A stretch of 64,000 bases of DNA from Mesorhizobium neociceri. Its GTDB lineage: Bacteria; Pseudomonadota; Alphaproteobacteria; Rhizobiales; Rhizobiaceae. The position numbers and the translations under genes were made by a program. The DNA lies in assembly GCF_013520985.1 (NCBI RefSeq), contig NZ_JACDTY010000025.1, forward strand, positions 1 through 64,000, written 5' to 3'. Under the pieces are notes generated by a model. It ran no database searches and was not told the origin of the DNA. It saw nothing but the letters and a program-made list of their open reading frames with translations. This document shows positions 25,208 through 32,561 of this stretch, piece after piece (positions within the stretch are counted from its first letter, which is position 1; every line of letters starts with the position of its first letter).

Positions 25208-25653
25208 GGCAATTCGCCTCGATAGATAATCCGTCGAGTACGTCGGAGGTTCCAAGCGTCGCATCCGAAGGCGGCCGGATTCCTCGCGCTGACATCTCAG
25301 GCCCAGGGATTGTCGCTCAAATTTGTATCGAAGCGGCCGGAGCAAGGAGCGCAACCACAGCGCAATTTACGGCGCGCTGGCCAGAGCTTTACCAAGTCTT
25401 GCCCTGGCAAGAAAAAGGCCGCGCATCCAGACGAGCATGGCCAGCAAATAGCCGGCGCGTTGCATGAGGAGAGTGGAGCCCTGCATCGCGTCGGCCATGC
25501 GGCGAGTTCGGGAAGCCGCGTCGGCTAGCTAGGGCCGGTCAGTTTTCCGGCAATGGCTTGGTATGAATCCGTACCATCTTTTTTAATTGAAGGCGCGATT
25601 TCGGCGGCCATATAAATTCGGAATTGTCATCTACGGGCGAGGACAATTTTGCG
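25208..25653. other. Intergenic region of the accessory segment
   Basis: About 445 bases without a convincing gene. A 43-codon minus-strand frame at 25367-25498 encodes a hydrophobic segment (GYLLAMLVWMRGLFLARARL) but has no ribosome site, so I do not call it. A 72-codon plus-strand frame at 25310-25528 looks random. The end of the region near 25560-25620 is AT-rich and probably holds the promoter of the next gene. Confidence 0.4.
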
Positions 25654-25845
25654 ATGGATATAATCCAGGAAAGCGATACCCGCCGGAAGGCGGTTGAAGT
25701 GGTCGAAGCCTGCGGCGAATGGTTTGTCCACGTGGTCGAGGGCGATCAGGCAACTAGCATCTCATTCGAGCTTGAAGCCTTCGCGCTTGTCTATGCGGAA
25801 GGCCAGCGGATGCGCCTGGGCCTGGACAAGGTCATGCGGCTCTAA
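25654..25845 (+). CDS. Small conserved-looking protein, unknown function
   Basis: A 63-aa acidic protein (RRKAVEVVEACGEWFVHVVEG, split here as two strands, then ISFELEAFALVYAEGQRMRLGL). It reads as a small alpha/beta fold and lacks any signal. Proteins of this size and style are frequent in Mesorhizobium accessory regions. The ATG at 25654 has GAGGA about ten bases upstream; an in-frame start at 25624 is possible. No function can be assigned. Confidence 0.55.
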   Translation: MDIIQESDTRRKAVEVVEACGEWFVHVVEGDQATSISFELEAFALVYAEGQRMRLGLDKVMRL

Positions 25846-26031
25846 AGCGTTTGCCCCCAAAACGGACCGCTATCCAACAGCCGAGCACATTTTGATCGGC
25901 GCAACGATATCAGCGTGGCCGAGACATTCAGGCCCTATGGCCAGAACGCGTCGGCGTGTAGGCATCGCGACCGGCGCCGGCGTCTGCCGGCGCTCCGCGA
26001 AACAAGCTTGGACCTGGGTGCCGCGGCTTCT

Positions 26032-26466
26032 TCAGGCAGTCTGCGAATGCTCGCCACCCGGCTTCGAGATGCCGCTCAAAGCCACAGCTGCTTCTGTCGC
26101 TTCGCCATTTGTCGCGAGGTCGCCAAGGGAGATGATGCCGACGAGCCTCTTGTCGCGGTTGAGAACGGGCAGCCGTCGAACCTGCAAGTCGCCCATGTTC
26201 TCCAAAACATTCTCGATTTCTTCATCGTCAAAGCAATATTTGACCTCCGCGCTCATGACGTCACGCACCTTGGCGTCAGGCCCTTTGCCCAACGCCACGC
26301 CGCGGATGGCGATATCGCGATCGGTGATCATACCGACCAACCGGTCGTTATCGCCTACGGGCATCACTCCAGCGTCTAGTTTGCCCATCATCTGCGCTAC
26401 GTCGCGAATTGACTGCTCAGGATTGGCGACCTGAACATCCCTGGTCATGCAGTTACCCACTTTCAT
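26032..26466 (-). CDS. Tandem CBS-domain protein
   Basis: A 144-aa protein made almost entirely of two CBS motifs. The first spans residues about 5-60 (MTRDVQVANPEQSIRDVAQMM, with VGMITDRDIAIRG). The second spans about 70-125 (VRDVMSAEVKYCFDDEEIENV, with LVGIISLGDLATNG). Paired CBS domains bind adenine nucleotides and usually act as energy or ionic-strength sensors. Stand-alone forms are common in stress regulons. The ATG at 26466 follows GGAGAG. It is divergent from the NDUFA9-like gene. Confidence 0.9.
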   Translation of the reverse strand: MKVGNCMTRDVQVANPEQSIRDVAQMMGKLDAGVMPVGDNDRLVGMITDRDIAIRGVALGKGPDAKVRDVMSAEVKYCFDDEEIENVLENMGDLQVRRLPVLNRDKRLVGIISLGDLATNGEATEAAVALSGISKPGGEHSQTA

Positions 26467-26608
26467 GGCAATCTCTCCGTCACTTGCGAGCCCGCCGCCA
26501 TATCGGTGCAGACCGAGGGAACGAAATCCTGGGCGGTAACGTTCCATTCAATCCGGGATTGACTGCCCGGAAATTTTTCAGCCGCGTTGCAAGTGCCTGG
26601 AAAGCGCG

Positions 26609-27544
26609 ATGGCAAGCGATCCTGAACGGAACGGCTCTCCAACTGAAAACATCGTGACGGTGTTCGGCGGAACAGGCTTCCTCGGACAACGAATCGTCAG
26701 CCGGCTACTGGACAAGAAGATGGGCGTTCGCGCGGTTTCACGCCATCCAGGCAGAGATCAGCCCCGCGCGTCGCCCCAACTGAAAAGGATTGAGGCAAAC
26801 ATCCTCGATCGACCCTCAATCGCCGCTGCCGTTTCGGGCTCTCGCGTGGTGGTGAACGCCGTCAGCCTCTATGTCGAGCGCGCGGGGCAGAGTTTCGAGC
26901 GCGTGCATGTGGAGGCCGCGGCGGACCTGGCTGCCGCTTCACGGGAGGCGGGTGTCGAGAAATTCATACAGATTTCTGGAATAGGGTCTGATGCCCGGTC
27001 CTCTTCCGCTTACATCAGAGCCCGGGGCCGCGGCGAGGAAGCCGTAAAGGTTGCCTTTCCGCAAGCGACTGTCGTTCGGCCGGCGGTCATGACCGGCCCC
27101 GACGATACGTTCCTCACGGCCATCATCCGGCTGTTGCGCCTCCTTCCGGTTTATCCGCTGTTCGGCAACGGCGACGTGCGGCTTCAACCCGTCTATGCCG
27201 GAGACGTCGCGGAAGCCGTCGCTCGGCTTGCTTCGGGCCAATCTGACACGGACGCCCATGTCTTCGAATTCGCGGGTCCGCATGTTTACGCCTACAAGGA
27301 CCTGGTTCGGGAGATAGCGGGCCTTCTTCAAATACGGCCCACATTGATGCCAGTGCCCTATCCGATCTGGACGTTGCTCGCGACGGCTGCAGAGTGGCTT
27401 CCGGCCGCGCCGCTTACACGCAATCAGGTCGAGTTGATGCAGGATGACAACATCGCATCCGGCAATTTTCCGGGACTCAAGGACTTGAGCATCGAACCGC
27501 GCGAACTCGACGCAGTGGTTCGCATGATCGACGGAAGCCGATGA
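26609..27544 (+). CDS. NAD(P)-binding NDUFA9-like / atypical SDR protein
   Basis: A 311-aa Rossmann-fold protein. The nucleotide-binding motif is VTVFGGTGFLGQRIVSRLL (GGTGFLG at about residues 20-26). Further SDR-like elements are ISGIGSDARSSSAYIRARGRGE and VVRPAVMTGPDDTFL. This arrangement is found in the NDUFA9-like NAD(P)H-binding proteins related to a complex I accessory subunit. The tyrosine-lysine pair of classical SDRs is replaced by YIRARG, so it is an atypical member. It may be a redox chaperone or a reductase. It lies between a CBS and a metallothionein-like gene. Confidence 0.85.
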   Translation: MASDPERNGSPTENIVTVFGGTGFLGQRIVSRLLDKKMGVRAVSRHPGRDQPRASPQLKRIEANILDRPSIAAAVSGSRVVVNAVSLYVERAGQSFERVHVEAAADLAAASREAGVEKFIQISGIGSDARSSSAYIRARGRGEEAVKVAFPQATVVRPAVMTGPDDTFLTAIIRLLRLLPVYPLFGNGDVRLQPVYAGDVAEAVARLASGQSDTDAHVFEFAGPHVYAYKDLVREIAGLLQIRPTLMPVPYPIWTLLATAAEWLPAAPLTRNQVELMQDDNIASGNFPGLKDLSIEPRELDAVVRMIDGSR

Positions 27545-27613
27545 GGAGCCATTTCTGGCGGGGAACATATGTCTTCCTGAGGGGTTGGTCGAATTCGAAA
27601 GGAGAATCCAGCC

Positions 27614-27850
27614 ATGGCCAAGTGTGATCAATGCGGCAACGACTACGACAAGTCCTTCCAAATCTATCTGGGGGAGCAGACTTACACCTTCGACAGTTTC
27701 GAATGTGCGATCCAGAAGCTCGCTCCGACCTGTCCGCACTGCAATGTCCGCGTCGTTGGCCATGGCTTCGAGCAGGACGACGTCATCTATTGCTGCGCCC
27801 ATTGCGCCGTGCAAGAAGGCGCCGCCGCGCTCACCGACCGCGCGCCTTGA
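27614..27850 (+). CDS. Metallothionein-like cysteine-rich zinc protein
   Basis: A 78-aa protein with ten cysteines arranged as CDQCGNDYD, SFECAI, CPHCNVRVVGHG and CCAHCA, plus conserved histidines. The pattern matches the small prokaryotic metallothionein-type proteins annotated in rhizobia (KCDxCGNDYDKSF ... TFDSFECAIxxLAPTCPHC). It should bind zinc or related metals through two knuckles in the cytoplasm; a metal-storage or regulatory role is a family inference. The ATG at 27614 has an AGGAGA site. It follows the NDUFA9-like gene by about 70 bp and may share its promoter. Confidence 0.8.
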   Translation: MAKCDQCGNDYDKSFQIYLGEQTYTFDSFECAIQKLAPTCPHCNVRVVGHGFEQDDVIYCCAHCAVQEGAAALTDRAP

Positions 27851-27946
27851 GACAATAGCACCGCCCGCCTTTCTATTGGCGACCGCTTCGGCACTCCGCC
27901 AGACGTCCTTTCTAGCTCGAATCGTCGTGGCGAGCACTCGAGCAAG

Positions 27947-28495
27947 CTAGGCGTGATGCGCCCGTGTCTTGGCGGCCTTCTCCGCCGCCTGCTTTCTTCC
28001 GCGAGCTCCTTTGGTCTGTGCGGCCTTGCGTGCAGCCGCGGAGCGGCCGGATGCGCCCTTCGTCTCGGCGGCCTTCTCCGCTGCGGCCGAGCGTTCCTCG
28101 GTTGTCCGGTGTGATGCCGCTGCCTTGGTCTGCCGTGAGAGTGCCTCATGCGATGCCGTATTTTTCGGTTCGCGCTTAAGGACCTCGGAAACCGCCCTCG
28201 ATACCTTCGGGCGATGCTTGGGTGTGCGCTGGCCTTGGCCGACCTCGTAGGCATATTCGGCGCTCTTACGGGTGCTCTCCTTGACCTTTCCTTTCTTGGG
28301 GGGCGGCAGGTCGACCCCGGCCCGACGCGCCTCGGAAAGACCGATGGCGATCGCTTGCTTGGTCGAGCGTGCGCCGTGCTCGCCGCGTCGGACCTTGTCG
28401 ATCTCCTCGTGTATGAACTCGCCGGCCTGCGTGCTCGGCGACTTGCCTTCGCGCTTGTCCCTTCGCGCCTTCTCAATGGTTTTTCTGTCCGGCAT
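27947..28495 (-). CDS. DUF6496 protein with Lys/Ala-rich tail
   Basis: A 182-aa very basic protein. Residues 1-65 (KTIEKARRDKREGKSPSTQ, EFIHEEIDKVRRGEHG, STKQAIAIGLSEARRAGV) fit DUF6496. The C-terminal half is a low-complexity Lys/Ala/Arg tail with repeats of the AAEKAAETKGASG type, similar to histone H1-like DNA-binding tails. It is a plausible nucleoid-associated or DNA-protection protein, but this is inference from composition. No signal peptide is present. Confidence 0.8.
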   Translation of the reverse strand: MPDRKTIEKARRDKREGKSPSTQAGEFIHEEIDKVRRGEHGARSTKQAIAIGLSEARRAGVDLPPPKKGKVKESTRKSAEYAYEVGQGQRTPKHRPKVSRAVSEVLKREPKNTASHEALSRQTKAAASHRTTEERSAAAEKAAETKGASGRSAAARKAAQTKGARGRKQAAEKAAKTRAHHA

Positions 28496-28731
28496 AGCGT
28501 TTCTCCATTCTAGGATATGTCAGCCATCTGGACGCGGATGCGCCCTTCGAGATTTCAACGCATCTGGGCCGCAATTGATCCTTGGACCTGCCTTCGGTTA
28601 GTCACCACATCGACTGCGAATTGCGCTCGCCGGATCCTGAGCGGAACGCTCCTTGGTGATCTAGTGATTACCCTCGAGACAGGGCTTCTGGGTAGCCGTA
28701 GGGCAGTGGGGTGCGGTTGGCAGGTCGGCTG

Positions 28732-28893
28732 TCAGGACTTTTTATCGCCGTTTGGATTTGGTGCCGGCGCCTCGCGCACATCTCGCGGTGGCGGGTCGAT
28801 ATGTTGAGGCTCTGGCGATGCGTCCTTGTCTGGATCGACAGGCGCCTTCCCAGGACTGGGTTTCGGCGGCGGAACTTTGATTTTGCCTCGCAT
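28732..28893 (-). CDS. Small proline-rich hypothetical protein
   Basis: A 53-aa proline-, aspartate- and lysine-rich peptide (KVPPPKPSPGKAP, QHIDPPPRDV) with no hydrophobic segment and likely no fold. A similar Pro-rich sequence style occurs in many rhizobial small proteins. The start is uncertain: ATG at 28893 has no clear ribosome site, and a GTG at 28932 is also possible. It may be a real small disordered protein or a chance reading frame. Confidence 0.35.
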   Translation of the reverse strand: MRGKIKVPPPKPSPGKAPVDPDKDASPEPQHIDPPPRDVREAPAPNPNGDKKS

Positions 28894-29015
28894 GCTCAAA
28901 GAACCGATATCGCCACTCTCTTGTTCCCACACACGCTCTGATATTTTAGCAGTTGCGAAACAAAGGCGCCCATTCCCGCGTTGAGATTTCGTCCACTACG
29001 GGGAGAAACTCGCAA

Positions 29016-29309
29016 ATGGATCCGGCAACCGCAGCAATGATGGTTCTGCTGTCGTGCAGCCCAGGCGAGGCTGTCTGCAAACCGCTCGATACGTCACCGG
29101 CCATGATCTTCGTATCCCTTGACGAATGCCAGGCTGCGTTGGCCAACAGGCTGGCTGGCGCCCCCAACGGGGAAATCCTGGGGCGATGCAGTTCTGTCGA
29201 CCCATCCGCTACAGCGTCCCTTCCTGCCGGGTATAGGACGGTCGTCGTCACGCGGGGCATGGGGGCAAATGCGGTGAGCAGTCGCTACATCGTGCTGCAC
29301 AAAGACTGA
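29016..29309 (+). CDS. Small hypothetical protein, possibly exported
   Basis: A 97-aa protein with a short N-terminal hydrophobic run (AATAAMMVLLSCSPG-like, residues about 4-16) and three cysteines. It shows a SLDECQAALANRLAG helix and a C-terminal VSSRYIVLHKD strand, a style common in small secreted rhizobial proteins of unknown role. The ATG at 29016 follows GGGGAG eight to ten bases upstream, a better start than the one at 28953. No family is recognised. Confidence 0.6.
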   Translation: MDPATAAMMVLLSCSPGEAVCKPLDTSPAMIFVSLDECQAALANRLAGAPNGEILGRCSSVDPSATASLPAGYRTVVVTRGMGANAVSSRYIVLHKD

Positions 29310-29346
29310 GCCCGCCACCGTGAGGCAGCCGGCACGGCCGCCCGAG

Positions 29347-29592
29347 CTACTCCAAAGGCGGCTCTTCGCTCGGTGGAGTCAAAACGGTAATATCCATTCT
29401 GGCGATTGTCGATGCGGCGCGCCCCTGTGCACCAGGATCTGTGTCGCCACTTTCTGCCACCATGGCCTTGGCGCGATGTCCTACGCTGTCTGCGCTTTTG
29501 CCTGGCGCAAATCCTTCGCCCGGTTCTGTCTTTGCGGGTTTCGGTTGAGTTTCCGTTGCCTGCCGATGTTGATTTCCAATCGCCGAGACCAT
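29347..29592 (-). CDS. Small hydrophilic hypothetical protein
   Basis: An 81-aa polar, probably disordered protein (rich in Pro, Glu, Ala and Lys) ending ITVLTPPSEEPPLE. The only strong argument for it being real is the ribosome site: GGAGGT lies five bases before the ATG at 29592. No homologous family comes to mind. It is convergent with the gene at 29016-29309. Confidence 0.5.
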   Translation of the reverse strand: MVSAIGNQHRQATETQPKPAKTEPGEGFAPGKSADSVGHRAKAMVAESGDTDPGAQGRAASTIARMDITVLTPPSEEPPLE

Positions 29593-29886
29593 TGATACCT
29601 CCGCTTGGTGAGGCCGTGACTGTACCTGTCAAGGCTGTAGCGAGCCTGACCATTCTAAACAGCCGCGACCGTGAGGCGGTGGGCTCACCTTCTCGATGCC
29701 GTGGCGCTCGCAGCCCAAACGCCGCCTGCGTTCGTCGCGCTCTTCTGGCGTGCTTTTAGGTCGGCGCCCACGACGTCGATCTTCGGATATCTCGTCGGGT
29801 GGGGAGTTCAACCTCAGCCCCCTTGATGCGGCACCGGTTTCGCCCGACAATAGGGAACGATTTCGCCCGCCATGTGTTAGGCACTC

Positions 29887-30120
29887 ATGAATCCCTCGGA
29901 CCCCGGACCCAGAATGGCAGCCGATCTTTTCACGATGCGACTCGCCGATGCTCAGCAGCGCATCAAACAGACCGAGCTAGCGCTTGTACTGAGCGAGAAA
30001 ATGGTGGCTGAGAACCTCGCTTTATCCAGCAGGATACGATCTGCGAGGCGGCGTATCGTGAAGCCGAGAGGGCGTCTGGCGACAATCGACCCAACAACCC
30101 TGAAAGAGTTCGCACTCTGA
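29887..30120 (+). CDS. Small coiled-coil protein (paralog 1)
   Basis: A 77-aa charged protein predicted to be almost entirely helical (MRLADAQQRIKQTELALVL, then LALSSRIRSARRRIV). The C-terminal half is closely related to the gene at 30255: LALSSRIRSARRRIV with RLATIDP matches LALCCRIRSAQRRVV with RLTKIDP. The two genes are probably a tandem duplication. The function is unknown. The ribosome site is weak. Confidence 0.5.
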   Translation: MNPSDPGPRMAADLFTMRLADAQQRIKQTELALVLSEKMVAENLALSSRIRSARRRIVKPRGRLATIDPTTLKEFAL

Positions 30121-30254
30121 TCGCGCCCCACTCCCGATAGTGTGGGAGAGGTTGTTGATACCCTTAGCGGTGATCGGCCAATACGTCACAGGAACCAAAG
30201 CGTTCGGCAGGGGTTGGTGTTCCGAAGGGACCGCAACCCAAAGGAAGCGGAACG

Positions 30255-30461
30255 ATGGACCTGAGGAACCTGGAACTGGCCAGAGCACGACAGCGCGTCG
30301 GCCGGGCAAAGTTGGATCTCGAACGCGCTGAAAACTTGCTCGATGAAGACTGCGGCGTCGCCATGAATCTTGCCTTGTGTTGCCGAATTCGGTCCGCGCA
30401 AAGGCGCGTGGTCGAGGCCAGGCTGCGCCTTACGAAGATCGATCCCGGCAGGACAAATTGA
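30255..30461 (+). CDS. Small coiled-coil protein (paralog 2)
   Basis: A 68-aa helical, charged protein (LELARARQRVGRAKLDLERAE) whose second half resembles the preceding small gene. The GGAAGCGGAA purine stretch right upstream of the ATG at 30255 is a convincing ribosome site. A role cannot be assigned; short helical proteins of this style may oligomerise or bind partners. Confidence 0.55.
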   Translation: MDLRNLELARARQRVGRAKLDLERAENLLDEDCGVAMNLALCCRIRSAQRRVVEARLRLTKIDPGRTN

Positions 30462-30524
30462 CCCGACACCGGGCAGTGCATCAGTTTAGCGGAAAGCATT
30501 CGCAGGAGACGTAGGGTCATCAGT

Positions 30525-30944
30525 ATGACTAGCAAGCCAGAATACGTCGCTACCGCTTTTACGAACGCTTGGAACCGGCATGATATGGATGAGTTCGCAT
30601 CTCTGTTCGCTTCCGATGCCAACTTCGTCAACGTCGTAGGTGTTTGGTGGAAGAACCGATCCGAGATCGAAGCGGCGCACCGAGCTACCCATCAGACCAT
30701 GTTTCGGGATAGCCGACTAGAAGGCGATGTCTCGTCGGTTGTGGAATTGGCTCCGGGGCTTGCTTCCGTTCACTACAGGTGGACCCTAACGGGAGCATCT
30801 GCTCCGGACGGGTCCCCGGCCGGAGTTAGGAATGGCATATTGCTTCTGATTGCCCAAGAAGGGCAATCGGGATGGCACATCAAGGTGGCTCAGAACACGG
30901 ATATTGTTCCTGGCGCAATCGCACCAGCCGGCGCGAAAAGCTAA
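30525..30944 (+). CDS. SgcJ/EcaC-type NTF2-fold protein
   Basis: A 139-aa NTF2-like protein. The N-terminal helix VATAFTNAWNRHDMDEFASLFASDANFVNVVG is the recognised opening of the SgcJ/EcaC/SnoaL-like family (only short parts matter: AWNRHD, LFASDANF, NVVGVWWK). The later HIKVAQNTDIVPG closes the sheet. Members are small-ligand-binding or oxidoreductase-like proteins of mostly unknown role. It has no signal peptide. The ATG at 30525 is preceded by purine-rich AGGAGACGTAGGG. Confidence 0.8.
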   Translation: MTSKPEYVATAFTNAWNRHDMDEFASLFASDANFVNVVGVWWKNRSEIEAAHRATHQTMFRDSRLEGDVSSVVELAPGLASVHYRWTLTGASAPDGSPAGVRNGILLLIAQEGQSGWHIKVAQNTDIVPGAIAPAGAKS

Positions 30945-30946
30945 CC

Positions 30947-31145
30947 ATGCCCCACCGGACCTAAAGGCAAGAAACGCCCTGCCGACGTGATCGGCAATGC
31001 CGTCCGCGTCATGCGCATTGCGACGGGCGAGGAAGCCGACGAGGTGATTGACGATGGCAAAGACCCTGCCGCCAAGGCACTGTTGCGCCGAAGCCGGGCA
31101 AGCGCGGTCCCTACAAAAAAGTCGGCTGCCGAAATTTCAAACTGA
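30947..31145 (+). pseudogene. Frameshifted remnant of a small rhizobial DNA/RNA-binding-type gene
   Basis: The frame 30957-31145 reads GPKGKKRPADVIGNAVRVM, then IATGEEADEV and DDGKDPAAKAL. This matches the N-terminal two-thirds of a small protein family frequent in rhizobia (usually MPRTGPKGxKRPADVIGNAV, with a GGxARA tail). The likely ATG at 30947 is out of frame with it and hits TAA after five codons, so one or two bases seem lost near the start. The C-terminal lysine/glycine tail is also unrecognisable after AKAL. It is therefore probably a dead gene; sequencing error at the start cannot be excluded. Confidence 0.65.
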
Positions 31146-31224
31146 GACACTACCCAACCCCGAGATCGCGAGACGTGGCCCCATCTATTGAACTGCCGAG
31201 CCACTATCTCTTTCTCGCCTGGAA

Positions 31225-31283
31225 AGAGACTTAAAATCCCTCGATCTCTGATCGTACGGGTTCGACGCCCGTCGTCCGCACCA
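31225..31283 (+). pseudogene. 3' fragment of a leucine tRNA
   Basis: The 59 nt show the anticodon arm with loop CTTAAAA, a type II variable arm that can pair (CGATC TCT GATCG), a perfect T arm ACGGG/CCCGT and the acceptor strand CGTCCGC followed by A and CCA. The 5' third (acceptor strand, D arm) is missing. The variable arm differs from the intact tRNA-Leu at 24793, so it is not a copy of that gene. Fragments of this form are often left by elements that integrate at tRNA 3' ends. Confidence 0.75.
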
Positions 31284-31329
31284 CCCTTCGCTCTTCGAGC
31301 TTAGGCGGCAGGCCGCCGGAGCAGACGTC

Positions 31330-32301
31330 TCAAATGTCGAGATAACCGGCGGCCACGAGCATTGCCTTGTATCGTCGGGCAAATCGGCTGGGCAAACGGC
31401 TGAGGTACCCCGAGGCGCCAATATCCCAATGCGCGCCCAGTTCGCCATCGAAGCTCGCCGGGTCGAACTGCAGCAGCCCGCTGCGCGGATATACCGTGAA
31501 TTCTCCGAAGATCGGTTCTCCCTCCTCCTCGTAGAAATCGACACGCACCATGTCGAACTCGCTGCCAAGCGCCTCAGCTGCCTCGATCATCCGGGCGAGG
31601 CTCTTGGGAGGGGGAATTTCCAGGCTCGAGTCGATCGCACCCTGGACGATGTTGAGCGGACGCCAGTCGCGATCCAGGTGGCCCGTATTCTTGGCTGTGG
31701 AACGGAAAGCGACGACGACAATGTACTCGACGCGGCCGGCCAGCACACAGAGTTTGTAGTCGACCGGGTCATAATCCTGGTCCTTGCCGACCAGCGCTTC
31801 GACGAAAACCCGCCGCCTGATGTGCGCATAGCTGCGCTCAAGCTTGCGGGTGCCATAGGTCTGGGCAAGGTGTGCCGCCATCCCGGCAATGATAGCCTCC
31901 CGGTCGGCGCTTGCCGGATAGCGAACGATGACGTTCATGGCGCAACCGTGGTTGCATTTGACGGCGTAGGGAACGTTCAAGTCATCGAAGGGGATCTGGC
32001 TCGGATCGTCGCCCTGCCACAGCACCTTTGGGACGGCGAGCCAGGGAAGCCGTTTCCGGACGATTTCCTTGGACTCGATCTTGTCGAGAAGACCGGCGAA
32101 GCGAGGATCGTCATCGAAAATCTTGCGCCAATGGATCTTCTCCGTGAAGGTCACAGGGGCTGCGAAATTCGGCAAATGCCGCATCCGCTTAAGGAAACGC
32201 TGGGTCAACCGGCGGTAGCGGACAAGCAGCGCGGCGTTCAGCAACAGGAGCGATGCTCGCGCGCTGTTTCGCTTCAGCCATGCCTTTGCGCCAGGCGCCA
32301 T
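31330..32301 (-). CDS. TupA-like ATP-grasp protein
   Basis: A 323-aa protein resembling the ATP-grasp (TupA-like) group found with polysaccharide-biosynthesis genes. Motifs: VTFTEKIHWRKIFDDD (about residue 50-65), AVKCNHGCAMNVIV (about residue 112), VFVEALVGKD and a late VRVDFYEEEGEPIFGEFTVYPRSG (parts: DFYEE, FGEFTVYP) with the metal and ATP ligands. In the family it ligates amino acids or amines to sugars or carboxylates. The start is near 32301; some of the N-terminus is overlapped by a plus-strand frame that is a shadow. It is divergent from the lyase homolog. Confidence 0.75.
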   Translation of the reverse strand: MAPGAKAWLKRNSARASLLLLNAALLVRYRRLTQRFLKRMRHLPNFAAPVTFTEKIHWRKIFDDDPRFAGLLDKIESKEIVRKRLPWLAVPKVLWQGDDPSQIPFDDLNVPYAVKCNHGCAMNVIVRYPASADREAIIAGMAAHLAQTYGTRKLERSYAHIRRRVFVEALVGKDQDYDPVDYKLCVLAGRVEYIVVVAFRSTAKNTGHLDRDWRPLNIVQGAIDSSLEIPPPKSLARMIEAAEALGSEFDMVRVDFYEEEGEPIFGEFTVYPRSGLLQFDPASFDGELGAHWDIGASGYLSRLPSRFARRYKAMLVAAGYLDI

Positions 32302-32561
32302 TCCGGTGTCCTTACAACTTCCGGACGACTAGGCGACCAGGATTCTCGGGTCAAGTCCGCGATGACGCATCCTTCGAAAGAGCTGCAGGTGCCGGATCAG
32401 AATTTATTACCCACGACGTCGCTACAGTCGCATCAATCGCCGATTCCATCGCCATTATGCATCGCGGTTGTGCGGTACGGAGCCAAGAGCAAGGTCTCAC
32501 CCAGCCTTTCGAGCGAGCCAACAGCGCTTGCGCATCCGCAGCGCTATTTTCGGAACGACCA

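Noticed and set aside
25367..25498. A 43-codon minus-strand frame encoding a hydrophobic helix
   Set aside because: It lacks a ribosome site and conservation cannot be judged; small hydrophobic frames occur by chance.
25310..25528. A 72-codon plus-strand frame in the accessory region
   Set aside because: No ribosome site and a composition that looks random.
32253..32561. Upstream in-frame extension of the lyase homolog
   Set aside because: It overlaps the N-terminus of the divergent ATP-grasp gene, and the conserved sequence begins at ATG 32562.
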